From Membranipora membranacea (Eukaryota > Bryozoa > Gymnolaemata > Cheilostomatida > Membraniporidae), in contig OU612067.1 of NCBI GenBank assembly GCA_914767715.1, forward strand, positions 23,348,162 to 23,412,161: 64,000 nucleotides of DNA. The letters are read 5' to 3'. Shown here in pieces: positions 10,414-25,400 of this stretch. Each line of letters opens with the position of its first letter. Positions within the stretch are counted from its first letter, which is position 1. Position numbers and translations under genes: made by a program. Under the pieces are notes generated by a model that saw only the letters and a program-made list of their open reading frames with translations, ran no database searches and was not told the DNA's origin.

Positions 10414-13400
10414 CTGTAAAACAAGGGGGGCAAGAGAGAGATAAGTAGAGATAGTGCACGCTACTGCATAGAGTATAATGTATAAACTATAGATGTGAAA
10501 AATAATAATGTTGTACACCAGGGTCGTAGTTTAGCAACAATGGTATTGGATGTGGAAATCCTTGAGGGTGCGAAGTAAAGGGTATTGTAAGCTCTTAAGG
10601 CTCCAAGGCGTTTTAATGATATAAGTAGCATAGGGATGTCCCAAATAAGCTGATACTGACACGGAATATTCAATTATGGCATTTTAAGGCCACTCCATTC
10701 AGCATTCTAGGGGAGGCGGAGAGCCCCAGCCTCCGCTAGAACTACGGATTCGCACACTCTCAAAGTAACTTGGTTCTACACTAATAACAAATTGTGAAGC
10801 TCATTGAATACTTTTACCAGACTAGTTTTGTTGAACAGTTCCTTTATCTCTGATTTCTCTGTTGGAGCTGGGCGTGGTCTGATCTCATGTAGATGTGTGT
10901 CTTCTGTAGAAGGTGAGAGATAACCTCCACCATCCTCAGATATAACACTGTCTGAGCGTCCTCTGGTCAAAGTTGCCTGCTCTGGTTCATTGTACTCCGT
11001 TGCTAAAACACAGCTTACCTCAGCTTGAGGCTGCAAATCTTCATTCTCTTCTTCACCTGGAAATCAAAATAATTAGACACGTACTGACTTGTTCTAGAAG
11101 AGTGGAAAATTCAGTCTATAAATCTCAGCCATTCCACAGTTAATATCGGGGTATGTGCCTAATCATTCAAGTCATATAAGAAAGTGATGTTGTAACGCTT
11201 ATTGAGGTAAACTCACTAGAGCTGTCCGGCACTGAATTAGTTGACACATATTCCTCAAGCTGTGATATTCCTGTTTCAGTGATGCTAAAACCTGTAAAAA
11301 ATAACAAAAAAAACATACAATTATACAATATTATGCATGTAAAAAAGTAGATTGCGAATTGTAAAACATTCATGTGCAATTTTATAGTAACATTGTCTTT
11401 TAGAAGTAAATTAATTCACTCACAGGGAAATCCGAAGGGTTTTGGGACAACAGATCCAGCCACTTTATCACATCGGCTTGTCTCGTCTCCGGTGTAGGCT
11501 GTGAGGCGAGAATTGAGGCGCTCATAGCTGTAGTGTGATTGGTTGACTTTCTTGAACCATTTGGGATTGACCAGAGTTGTTGGTAACTTTTGTTGAGTCA
11601 GCAGACAGTGAGAGCAGTAGAAGACATGTTCATAACGGACTCCTTTCCACACAGATTCTAGTTCAATTGTGAGCTGCTTCGTTGAATCTAACAGGCTCTT
11701 CCATGCATCACAAATTCTCTTAGCTGGTGTAAGAACTATCAGTGACACCTGTTTCTTGTTCTGGTCATGTAACAGATATCTCATTATTCCATTATCTTCT
11801 TGTACTTGAGCGCCGTTGCTACCTGCTGCAACTGTATTGGCTGGATTGATGTGTATGTCTAGAAACCCTGCAGCAATCAGGTCAAAGATGTACCCAGGTA
11901 CCGACATACCGTTGAGATACAGATCGATTTTCAGTGGAAATAGCTTTGGGCTAGGTTTAGCTGCAGATATGATTTGACTGCTGAAATAAGGAATGATGAA
12001 CTTCATGCTGTCATCTTCTCTCCCTATGGGCCCGCAAATCAGGTGGAATGTTTTCAGAAGTGTTACGCCCACCTCAGCTGGCAGCTCTGATTCAGATTTG
12101 AGCAGATTGTGAAGCAGGGCAGCATCGATGACCCCTGTTGCTTTGAAATCCTCCACCATTTTCACATACTCTCGTTTGTCAACATTTCTGTCATAGAATC
12201 GGTAGGGCACAAAGACCTCAATACGATCATCCCATGTTTGGTCAATCCGATGATCATACAGTGTCCCTATGAGAGAGACAAGAACATCAGGTCGGTGGAA
12301 TATATATTCACACAGCTTGTCATTGTTTTGATACCACATTATTCTGCCTATTTCATGAATGTATTGTAAGATATATCGTTTTCTGCTTTTACGGAAACCT
12401 TTCACAATGTCAGTAACCTTAATGAAAGGCCTGTCTGTCTGCACGGTAAGATCCATAAGTGTCTTATACCAGCTACCTGGTATCTCCGTCATAAGATGAG
12501 AACCGACTTCGCTAAGGGCCTTCTTAAGAGAATAAATAACAGTTTCAGTTGAAGTAGCAGATAACTCCAATACAATATTGATGAGGGACTTAGATTTGTC
12601 ACTGAAACTTGTCATAGAAAAGAACGGGCTTGTAGGGGAACCAGCGCTCTCTTCTGCCTCTATTATCTGGAGGCGCAGTTTTTCTGCTGTTGCAATAAGC
12701 TGCTGCTTTCTGATATTAAGCTGCTCTTCAGTAAGCTTATCAGTATGCGTGAGAACTAGCACTGGTTGACCAAGGTTAGGACGTGCTAAGTAGAAGTGAG
12801 ATATCCATCTCATACAAAGATCTTGTGTTGCAGCATCCTCTCCTTTATCAGTCACCAAACGGTCAAACTCTGCTATATCTATGACAAGAAGCGGGACAGA
12901 CTGAGTTTTAAATGTTAATTGGTGGGCAAAGTGATATACTTTATGCCCACCAAAGTCAATGAAAACCAGTGTAAATTTGTCATCCACTTCCGCTTCACAG
13001 ATATTGAATACTCGAGTTGCTTCATCCAGCTTGGAGTCTGTAGCAGATCGTTTTGTCAGCACCCGCTGGTTTTCCTGAACACTTCTAACCAGGCTTGTTT
13101 TTCCCGCTCCACTTTTGCCGAACACAGTTACTGGGATAAGTTTTACGTTGCTTTCTCGCTTGAACTTTAGATCATCTAGATACTTCTGTAGAGCTGCTCC
13201 ACCCTGTTTAATGACGGCGTAGGGAGGAGATAAAAGTGCCAGGCAGCCTTTATACTCGAAGTATCTAAGTGTTTTGTTGTTAAAGAGTCTCTCAGGTATT
13301 GATTTGAGTTTCTTGTTGTAGCTTACATCCAGATACAATAACTGTTTGAGGTACCCAAGGCTGTAAAAAATAACCATATTTGTTAGCTGTGGTATGAATT

Positions 13401-16400
13401 TTGCTTGTTTTGAGAAAATATTAATGATAAATTGTTAACTATTGTTGATTTAGCAATGGAAGTCTGTCTGTGTTTTGTGGTTTAGAGGTGAGTTGTTTGT
13501 TGGATCTTATATCTAGTGATTGTAAACTGTTCGAGCTTCCCAAGGCTGCCATAATCACCATATGTATAAGCTATGCTTTGTCTTTTGCTTGATCGGAGAA
13601 TATTAATTATTATTGTTGACCTATAAGCCTATAAACCTTTGGTCTAGAAGAATTGCAATAATGAAGAAAATCTTGGACAGATAATTGGCTGGATTGAATT
13701 TTGAATGCTTGGTTATATTCTTTGTGTATTGGGTCAGGATCTCTTCAACGACTCTTTGAGGAAATAACATTTATTATGTTTATTATGTCTATTTCTTTCA
13801 CTAAGACACAAAAATAGTGAAACAATATGGAAAGCAAAATACTGCATTGATGCGGAATAGGTTAGCCTGTTCATAATTAAAAGGCAGATATTGGTTTAAG
13901 CATTTATTTTGATGATGAAAGTGTTTTGATTATCGATGCTTATGATCAATTTTCGAGGGATTGCTATTTGATATTTGTTGTCAGGCTGCTATTTTGATAA
14001 ATTTCAGATCATCGAAAATCCCTAATTCTCGGCCACTTGCATCTAATGAGAAAATATTATTGCATCCGGACAAGACAAATGACTGATCAAACGAATGTTT
14101 TTATCTGGTAACATAAGTCTGTCTATATTTTTGTAGTTAACCGTGGGAAAGAGAATACGTGCTTTTTGAGCTCTTTCTCCCTAACCCATCTTTTGTTGAT
14201 AACTTAAAAAAACTTTAATTGCCGAATCACAATGGAGCAGCCATTCACTATGATCCCATTCGATTTTCCACTTTGAATTAAGTTGACCACTCTCAATTCA
14301 AATGGATTCCTAATACACTCACGATGATAACACTTGCCTGCCCGCCTGGTCGGGCCTCCTGGTTTTTAATTTTTTTTCATGTGTGTTTATTGCTAAAGAT
14401 AAAATTGATAATATATTTAGACAAAGTGAAATTGAGTGAGAGAAAGGCATAAGATTGAATCATCAAACGTAAATAGTTGCAATATAAATACGTAAAAATT
14501 AAAGGAACAGTCTAATAGCCTGCGGCTAGAGTGTAGACCGGCCAACTGTAAATCACAAAGGTAAAATACAAGACACACCGGCGAGGACGCGTAAGACGAG
14601 TGCCCCCACCAGCTGCAGTCACCACTGCCCCCACAGACTGGAAGCTAGGCTCGGCTAGGCTAGGAAGCTAGGTAGAAGTAATTTATTAATTGATCAACTA
14701 AACACTAAACACCTTGAATGCGGCCATTCAACTGACCTACTAATACCAATTTAAGTTAGTACAATTACATTCATGGTTTTTAAAGACAGGCAAATTCATG
14801 AAAATTACCTCATAGGAACATAAATGAATGTGAGTGTCTACAAAAATGAGTATAATCATCCTGTCTGAGAAACTAGTCAAAGTTCTGCAGATCAAAATCT
14901 AGTTTCCCTCAGTCACCTTACATTATTATTTATTTTCACATCACCACAACAACTTATTACTGGAAAATCCATATCATAATAACAATAAAGGATTTTATAA
15001 AGCTATACATACTGCTAATTTGGCGCACGAGTGGACCTACGGGCGTATGCCTAAGGTTAGCCGTGACTGCGTTGGTTAGATCTTTATGTTCCCTGGCCCA
15101 ATATCCCCCCCCCCCCGTCATATCACATAGACGTACTACAGCAAACTCACGAGGAGCAACATCAAGCTTGTCAACACCCCTACCCCAAACCCAGCGTCAA
15201 ACCCCCACTGCCATGCGTCACGATCAGATGCAGAAGATGATAGACAAACTCGATGCTAATAAAGCGTTTATGGAAGAAAGATTCAACAACATCTCCGAAG
15301 ATCTACTAAAGGTGCTGAATATAATTGATACCAGAGAAAGCAGAAAGAAACTGAAGATAAGCAGACCGAGATGGAAAAGTGCCTTAACTACTATGGTGAC
15401 GAGATCATGTCATTGAAAACAGAACTTGCAGCCATTAAAACGGAGAAGATGAAGGAAACGGAGGCAAGTGCGGTGAAGGTAAAACAGGACGACGAGATGC
15501 GGCAGCAAGTGAATAAGCTTCAACAAGATCATAACCTGAAACAATTGAGGATAACGGGAATACCCTTTACAACTGCTGAGAACCTGACACTGCTCATGGA
15601 GAAGCTGGCTGAACTGATGAAGGTCGGCAACTTTGCTAGAAATGATATTGATTTAGTCTACTGCGGAAAAGTGAACACCCTACCACAACCTCCTCCATCT
15701 TCATTCGATTCAAATCGCTAGCTATAAGAGATGAATTCAATGACGGACGTAAGCAGATTGGTCACCACAGCATCACGACTGACAGCCTGGGTATGTCAAC
15801 CAAATCCAAAATATTCATCAATGAGTATTTAAACCCGGCTGAGCAAAAACTCTTCTACCTAGCAAGACAGAATTGCGCTGAACTGTATTACAAGTATACA
15901 TGGACCTACCACAATCAAGTATTCATGCGTAAGAAGAAGTCGTCTGAGCTCATAAGAATTGTTGATGAAACAACGCTAGACAAACTGAAGTAAAAATGAT
16001 ACCACAAACTTAATATTATATTCTTTTAGTCTCTCTTTTTATAACCATAACCAAATGGCCAGTGCACCTGAACTAGAAGAACCATTTTTTGTAGAGCATT
16101 TTGCTAATAATTTACCATGTGAAGTAAATGAAAAGCTAGAAATCAGTGCCAGTCCTTATCAGTACTTCATTTAAACATACGTTGCCTAAGTCAGAAAATG
16201 GGACAGTTTGAATTGTTTGTAGCATCCCTTAATACAAAGTTTTCCTGCATCATTTTATCAGAGACATGGTTCACATGGTGGTACATTTTTACCTCAGTAT
16301 TATATCGATGGTTATAATTTGTTTTCCAATTCCAGATCCAACCGAAATGGAGGTGGCATTGTTATTTATGTGAGTCAGATGTTTGAGGCTAGTGTGACGG

Positions 16401-19400
16401 ACATCTCTTTGGCTGGTTGCGAGGCACTGCGCGTGCGGATTGGTGAGTCTGGGCGGGATGTGTGCACTGTGCTCGCTGTCTACCGGGTGCCCTCGGGCTC
16501 TTCGGCGGCTTTTCTTGGGGATTTACCTCTGGTTTTCCCCACTCTCCCCTCGAACTCACTTATTGTTGGTGACGTCAATATTGATTTAAATCCAGGAAAT
16601 TATTTGGACTCAGCTTCAAAAGACTATAGCGAGTTGATTCAAAGCCAATGTTTTTATAATCTTATTCAATCCCCAACAAGAATTGGCGAAACCAAAATAA
16701 GTATTTTAGATCACATTATTGTCAAAAATTCAAATCAGCACATAAAGTCGTGCACTCTAGATTTTGACATTTCAGATCATAAGCCGGTGTGTGCATCCTT
16801 TGTTTACAAAAAGCACAGCCACAATTTTAACAAAAATCCCTCACCAATGAGCATAGCTAACACAAATTATGTGTTATTACAAGACATTATACAGCAACAA
16901 AATTGGTCCCCCATTACAGAAATATCTGACACCAACACGCTTTTCAACTTTTCATTGCAAAACTAGGGCCAGGAAGCATCAACGTTCTACTTTCAAGAAA
17001 CCTTGGATGACTAAGCAATTATTTACACATACAAAAGAACGTACTAAGCTTCAAAAAATAAGCAAATTACAACCGTTCATTGGTGAACTACGAATGCGGT
17101 ATAGGAAATTCAGAAATCACGTAACAAACTGCTCAAACATGGCAAGGAAAGAGCATTACAAAGCTCAGTATGATAAGTGTTGTGGGAATACCAATGAAAA
17201 ATGGAGATTTGTCATGAGTTTTATTAAAAAAGATACCGATGGTTCAGATGAGAAAATTCATCTCGGACATGATGATGATCAGAGCATTTCTGTAGCTGAT
17301 AAATTTAATGATTTCTTTATCAATGTTCGTACTAATCTGGCAGAAAATCATCCAACCACTGCAACCAAATTTACAAAATATTTTCCTAAGATTGATAATG
17401 CTTTTGCAGCTGAATTTTCTTTCACTGGAATTGAGGCCTGATGAATACCATTGCAAGCTTTAAAAGATGATAAATTAACCCTGGCACCACTCTTAACATA
17501 CTTAGCCGACCTGATGATAAAAACCTCAATTTTCCCAGACTGCTTAAAAATTGCTCGTGTGAAACCACTTTTTAAAAAGGGAGATAAAACTAGATGTAAA
17601 AGTTACAGACCCATTTCAATTTTAAATTCGACATCGAAAGTTTTAGAAAAGCTCCTTTCAATGCAAATCAGAGAGTATCTGGAGTGCAGAGATTTACTCA
17701 CTAATTACCAATTTGGCTATAGATCACAGCGCAGTACAACTGACGCAAATAATATTATAATTGAACAACCTTACAACAATTTTAATGATAGAGGCATCAC
17801 CCAGGGTGTGCTTTTAGATTTTTCAAAAGCTTTTGATGCAATAAATCATGGCATTCTTATCAGAAAACTGAAATTTTTGGGATTTTCCTCTCCCTCTTGT
17901 CGACCTTTAGAAAATTATTTTTTAAACAGAAAACAATTTGTCTTGGTTAACGATGTTGAGTCAGGATTATTGCCAGTACAGATTGGTGTTCCCCAGGGTT
18001 CGGTTCTCAGGCTACTTTTATTTTTAATTTAAATTAACGACCTTTTAAATGCAGCACCTGATCTAAATTATATACTTTTTGCTGATGATACAAACATTTT
18101 TAGTACTCAACCTTTGATTAATGAATGGTGTATCACCAACCGTCTTGTTATTAACTATGAGAAGCTATAGAAGCTATAGACAAGACCCAAACAAAATTTT
18201 TAACCCTGAAGAATTCAAGCTCGAATTCGGGAACTCTATTTTAAAAGAAAAAGGAACCACCAAATTTTTGACTTTGACTTGAGTTAGACTCCAACCTAAC
18301 TTTCCATGAGCATTTTAAAAGCCTTAAAAAGTAATTAAATTTAACTCTGATGATCCGTCCGGCCATTGACAAAAGTCAATGGTTGACATATATTACAGCT
18401 TTTTTTGTCCTCATCTGATATACGGATTAGAGTTCTGGGGCCATGCAAGTGATAGCCAACTACGACCAATACAGACTCTACAAAAAATGCTCTGCCAATC
18501 ATTAAGGGAATTGGACCAGGGGCTCACATTTCTAGTCATTTTGAAAAACCAACAACAGGCGAGGAGAGAGGTCCTTGTTGAGCAATGGCATATCCTTGTT
18601 CAACAAGTGCCTTTCGGGAGTTTGGACGGGGCCAGGGTGCGATCTCACAGTTGGGCTGGCGGGGCGTCTCTGGTCGTGCGGTGGATAGCGGGTATGGTGG
18701 GCATGTTTTGTCTGGGCTTTTCATGATGTTTGTGTGGTGTTTTTGTAATTAGTTGGAGGGTTGGTCGTCCCTCTAGTCACAGACTATCTGGCTGACCCAT
18801 GTTTTTATTTACTTTCTTTGAACATTTATTTCTGATAATTTGCAATGTTTCTTTATAGCAAAATACAAAAAGAAAAAAATTATCCCAATGAACTGCCTGT
18901 AGGCCATCAGTCACAATAAACCGAACTAAATCAACAATACACCAGTGGTCAGTAAACAATACAACAATGAATAGAGAATCTCCAATCCTGGTGTTTAAAA
19001 AATGATTTGTCTTTTAAAAGGCTGCAAAAGATGATAGAGCAAATGAGATGTATCAAACTGGAAGGAATAATTATGTTTGACCCTGCTGATTTAGAATAAT
19101 ACCGATACAATTTCATTCCTTGATCTTTCCATATTAAAAAATACGATTACTGCTTGTGGTATTCGATAATTTGCAATGTGCATCCAAGTTTTATCTGCAA
19201 AATGCATTTACATTTGATTTATTTGTATATGATATAAATTGTACAGAATAAGATCATGTTGATGATACCATGTGATTTATCTGCACCTAATAGGTAATGA
19301 GGTAATTTCTTTAGACAACGGGCCTGGTGTGAGTTATTCTCTAATAGGTCTTTGTAGCAGAAACTAAAAAAAATATTGAGTTGCTCTGTTTATAGTGTCA

Positions 19401-22400
19401 TCTGATTGATATCTCCTAATCTGATAGTGAGTGCAATGGTGGTATTAAGGGATTGAGGCAAATGAACAACAGTTTTTCACAATTATTTATTTATTTTAAT
19501 TGTTTTATGTATGACAATCAGCAGTGTAATAGCCACTTCAATTTCCTTGGATGTATATTCAGTCATTCCATGTTTTGATATTATATTGATAGAGAACAAA
19601 GTGCTTTTAATAAGCAATAATATTTTTAGTATCACCTCAGGACTTCACATTAATCAACCCCTACCCACAGAGTGATGTGATAACTGACTGGATGTGATAT
19701 CACTTACCTAGCTGTAAGCATTGTCACTACTACTACCAAGTAGTTTGAGTAGGCCGTACTTCTAGAGTACACTGTGCAGATGAGCACAGTAGCTAAAAGT
19801 GTGTCAGGTGATGATTATTACATGGTGGTTTAAGGTTTTGCAGGTGAAAATCATGACAGAGCGCGGAAAATGTCTGAAGTTTTATTCACTGCGCAAGGCA
19901 TATTTGTTTCCCCATCACACCAGTCCCTGTATGAACTCATTTACACTTGAGTGTCATGGTGTGTTATATAATCACCAATTGGCTGCACCTATGATATTCA
20001 TGGTCCTAAATTATTAAGTGTGTTGTATGCTCTAGATATTACTTCATCCAGCATGGTCTCTGGATACAGCAGTTACAGTTAGTCTCAGTCAACCATGATT
20101 TCATTTGAGTATCTTGAAATTGCATGTTGATAACATTTTTGTGACAGTCACTGAGATAATGTTAGGTAGTAAAACATATCCAGAGGTAACTATGTAATGA
20201 TTAATGAGTAACACACACAAAAACGAAGAGCACTCATAATTTAATCTGTGTCTTTTGCAACAGCCGGTTGTTTTATCAGGGGTAGATGAGATGTCATGTA
20301 AAAGTATAGAAACGTCACAGGGACTACTGATAATAAGCATTCAGATTGGAAGTGATGACTTTTGGATGTCATAATTCTGACGACAGCTGCATGTGGCGAT
20401 TCCCAACTAAAATAAGGGTTGGTATTTCAGTGTAAATAGTCATTAAACCAAATCATCTTATACAAATTTGATGAAACCATTTTTAAAGCACTGTCCCAAA
20501 ATTTGTTAAAAGTTTTGTATATTTTGTGTTATATAATACCCAAGTGCAAGGTGTTAATACCATAATATTTAGACATTAATTTTGATGATCACACAAAAAA
20601 AGATGGAATGTGTTGTGGATTGAACAAAGCAGTTTTTGTATTCTCTTTGCACATAACCTAGTTAGAGTCAGCCGCTGGATGGATCCTAACGTAACAATAT
20701 TAACGTTAAATGATAAGTCAGCCGCCAGACAGACAAAGTCCTTTATGCCGTAATCTACCTGATTGTTCACCCTACACAAGAAAATGTTACATAAAACTGT
20801 AATTTTATAGTTCAACAAATCGTTTGATCCTTGGGTGCCAGATAGACAAAATCTCTTATTCCGTAACATATTACCTCTTATTTCACCCTCCACAAGAAAA
20901 TATTACATAAAACTTTGATTTTATAGTTCAACAAATAGCTTCATCCTTTTGATCTAAGCCGGTTTCCCGCCATAGAATTATGCTGTTATCGAACCATTAT
21001 GATCTTATCGGACTATTATATATGATTTGTACCTTTTGATCGTGTGTCCACGTAGACCTGGTGTTGTGACCGCTGCCTATATAAATGAGAACTTTGATAT
21101 TCATAAAGAGACGGTTAGTTGAGTTTTAAACTTATAGTTGAGTTTTGACTTATACAATTTTAACTGTGTTTTAACTTTGACTTTTAATAGACATAAAATA
21201 AAGTATCTTAGAGAGTTTTCAATATCTAGACTTATTAATTGTGCAGGTTGAGTTAATGGTAAATTTGGATATCTATTGAGTTAGTGGTAATTATGATATA
21301 AAACAGACAGTGAGTAATTGATATTGATATCTATCCCTTGTCTCTAAAAGGGGCTGCTCTGGTAGCGTCTACAAAAGTAGTCGTCATGGACGGTCACCTT
21401 TGTATCACCATGAGGTAAAACCAACAGAATGTTCACCCTCCTTGCAAACAACTGAATATACAGACAGGAATCCCAAGATACTGCTGAGTTGCCAGCAACA
21501 AGGCACAATAATAATGAATATGATAATATATTTTCTTACAAATAAACAGAGAGAGAAGACGATACAGTTACAGTATATAGTGAGTGATGGTAAGATAGAG
21601 GATATGACTCACCTTTCAGGTAGACTTCTCAAGTCACACCACCGCACAGATATTATCCTAAGTGACCTCATCCCTCCTAATCCTTCAGGTAATGTCTGTA
21701 GGTTCTGATTTTGGCTTATAGCTAACTCCTCCAGTTCAGTCAGTGAGCAAATGCTGTGGGGATAAAATGTAGAATAATAATTATATTAGTTTTCCGACTT
21801 TGATCCTATTACTGCCACTGACTGAGAAGAAATGTAACAAAAATTTTAATCACCGTATTATTAGTGTTTGGTAAAATAATTATATCTCAATTTTGCATAA
21901 CGGTACCACTAAAAAATTAGGTTGAGACTGGTGACAACCTTAATAAGCAAGCTTGAGAGCTTGTTGAAAGTGCAAGACATCAACTCTACCAAAAGAAACA
22001 AGAAGCAGCGGGACCTTTAGGTACACTTAATTACCAGCCCGCAGGCTCTCAGTATCAACAAGCCCAACTTAATCAACAATACACCAGTGGTCAGTTAGCA
22101 AATGGGACATATCAACCATCATGAAATAACAATATCTGACCATACAGATTCAAAATACTACCAATACGTTCTCATGTCTAAATTAAAATATGTTGGGAGT
22201 TATCCTATCACATAAATATAGAAGATAACTGCCTTTTGCGATATGTATCAAAGGTTAATTTGACAAGCAAAGATGCCTCTCTGAGAGAACCCTTGTAATT
22301 TGATTGCTGGTATAATATACATAAAGTACAGATTCAGTTCAGTACAAGATACTCTGTTAGCTATCTGCACCTGTCAGGTATAATTCTTTGTCAACAGGCG

Positions 22401-25400
22401 TTCGATATTCTGCTATATGACTTTGTAGCAGAAACTGACAAATATTGAGTCGTTTTGTTAATAGTGTTTGATGTGTCTAGTGATAGTGATAGTATATTAA
22501 CAAGAAAATATTAATCTATTTAGTTGTTCTTTAAGTTGTGACCAGCAGCTCAAATCACCGGAGTGATTATCCAGGGTTTTTGTCTGATGAGAACACATTC
22601 TGACAATTCTGACATTTAAATCCTAGTATAGAATTTTTGCTGGTTGCAAGGCACTGCGCATGCGGATTGGTGAGTCGCAGCGGGATGTGTGCACTGTGCT
22701 CGCTGTCTACCGGGTGCCCTCGGGCTCTGTGGGGGCTTCTCTGGGGGATTTAGTTCTGATTTTGCCCACTCTCCCCTCGAACTCACATGTTGTTGGTGAC
22801 ATCAATATTGATTTAAATCCAGAAAATTATTTGGACTCAGTTTCAGAAAACTAGAGCGAGTTGATTCAAAGCTAATGTTTTTATAACCTTATTCAATCCC
22901 AACAAGAATTGGCGAAACCAAAATAGTATTTTAGATTACATTATTGTTAAAGATTCAAGTCGTGCACTCTAGATTTTGACATTTCAGATCATAAGCCGGT
23001 GTGTGCATCCTTTGTTTACAAAAAGTGCAGCCATAATTTTAACAAAAATCCTTCGCCAATGAACATAACGAAAGCAAATTATGTGTTATTACAAGAAATT
23101 ATACAGCAACAAAATTGGTCCCCAATTACAAAAATATCTGACACCAACACAGCTTTTAAACTTTTCAATGAAATACTAAGCTCATGTGTTGATGATGCGA
23201 GCAACAAAATTAGTGCCAGAAAGCATCAACGTTCTACTTTCAAGAAACCTTGGATGACTAAGCAATTATTTACACTTACAAAAGAACGTACTAAGCTTCA
23301 CAAAATGAGCAAATTACAACCATTCAATGGTGAATTACAAATGCGGTATAGGAAATTCAGAAATCACGTAACAAACTGCGTAGCAAGGAAAGAGCATTAC
23401 AAAGCTCAGTATGATAAGCGTTGTTGGAATATCAATGAAAAATGGAGATTTGTCATGAGTTTTATTGAAAAAGATACCTATGGTTCAGATGAGAAAATTT
23501 ATCTCGGACATGATGGTGATCAGAGCATTTCCGTAGCTGATAAATTTAATGATTTCTTTATCGATGTTGGTACTAATCTGGCAGAAAACCTTCCAACCAC
23601 TGCAACCAAATTTACAAAATACTTTCCTTAAATTGATAATGCTTTTGCAGCTGAATTTTCATTCACTGAAATTGAGACCGCTGCTACTCTTAAAATAATT
23701 GATAGCTTCTCCAATAAGAAAGCTAAAGGACCTGATAGAATACCAATGCAAGCTTTAAAAGATAATAAATTAACCCTGGCACTACTTTTATCATACTTAG
23801 CCGACCTGATGATAAAACCCTCGATTTTCCCAGACTGCTTAAAAATTGCTCGTGTGAAACCACTTTTTAAAAAGGGAGATAAAACTAGATGTAATAGTTA
23901 CAGACCCATTTCAATTTTAATTTTGACATCGAAAGTTTTAGAAAAACTCCTTTCAATGCAAATCAGAGTGTATCTGGAGTGCAAAACTTTACTAACAAAT
24001 TACCAATTTGGCTTTAGATCAAAGCGCAGTACAACTGACGCAATTAATATTATAATGGAACAGCTTTACAAAAATTTTAATTATAGAGGCATCACCCAGG
24101 GTGTGTTTTTAGATTTCTCAAAAGCTTTTGATACAATAAATCATGGCATTCTCATCAGTAAACTGAATTTTTTTGGATTTTCCTCTCCCTCTTGTCGATT
24201 TTTAGAAAACTATCTTTTAAACAGAAAACAATTTGTCTTGGTTAACAATGTTGAGTCAGGGTTATTGCAAGTCAAGATTGGGGTTCCCCAGGGTTCGGTT
24301 CTCAGGCCACTTTTATTTTTAATTTATATTAACGACCTTTTAAATGCAGCACCTGATCTAAATTATATACTTTTTGCTGATGATACAAACATTTTTAGTA
24401 CTGAACCTGAAGTTATGAAAAGAACTTTACCTTTGATTAATGAATGGTGTATCACCAACCGTCTTGTTATTAACTATGAGAAAACCTTTCAAGATCTTTT
24501 TAAAGCCCCAAACAAAATTTTTAACCCTGAGGAATTCAAGCTCGAATTCGGGAACTCTATTTTAAAAGAAAAAGAAACCACCAAATTTTTAGGACTTGAG
24601 TTAGACTCCAACCTAACTTTCCATGAGCATTTTAAAAGCCTTAAAAGAAATTAAATTTAACTCTGATGATGATGCAAGCACTCCGTCCAGCCATTGACCA
24701 AAAGTCAATGGTTGACATTTACAACTTTTTTTATCCTCATTTGATATACGGATTAGAGTTCTGGGGGCACGCAAGCGATAGCCAACTACGACCAATACAG
24801 ACTCTACATAAAATGCTCTGCGAATCAATAAGGGAATTGGACCAGGGGGTCACATTTCTAGTCATTTTGAAAAACCAACAACAAGCGAGGAGAGAGGTCC
24901 TTGTTGAGCAATGGCATATCCTTGTTCAACAAGTACCTTTTTGGAGTTTGGACGGGGTCAGGGTGCGATCTCACAGTTGGGCAGGCGGGGCGTCTCTGGT
25001 CGTGCGATGGATAGCGGTTACTGTGGGCATGTTTTGTCTGGGCTTTTCATGATGTTCGTGTGGTGTTTTTGTAATTAGTTGGAGGGTTGGCCGTCACTCT
25101 AGTCACAGACTATCTGGCTGACTCATGCTTTTATTTACTTTCTTTGAACATTTATTTCTTATAATTTACAATGTTTCTTTATAGCAAAACACAAAAAAAA
25201 AATTATCCCAATGAACTGCCTGTAGGCCATCAGTCACAATAAACCGAACTAAATCAACAATACACCAGTGGTCAGTAAACAATAAAAACAATGAATAGAA
25301 TCTCCAATCCTGGTGTTTAAAAGATGATTTGTCTTTTAAAAGGCTGCAAAAGACGATAGAGCAAATGAGATGTATCAAACTGGATGGAATAATTATGTTT

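Noticed and set aside
10461-10673. A 70-aa minus-strand frame between the linker and caspase exons
   Set aside because: It lies in an intron, lacks splice-site support in the needed phase and does not resemble any domain.
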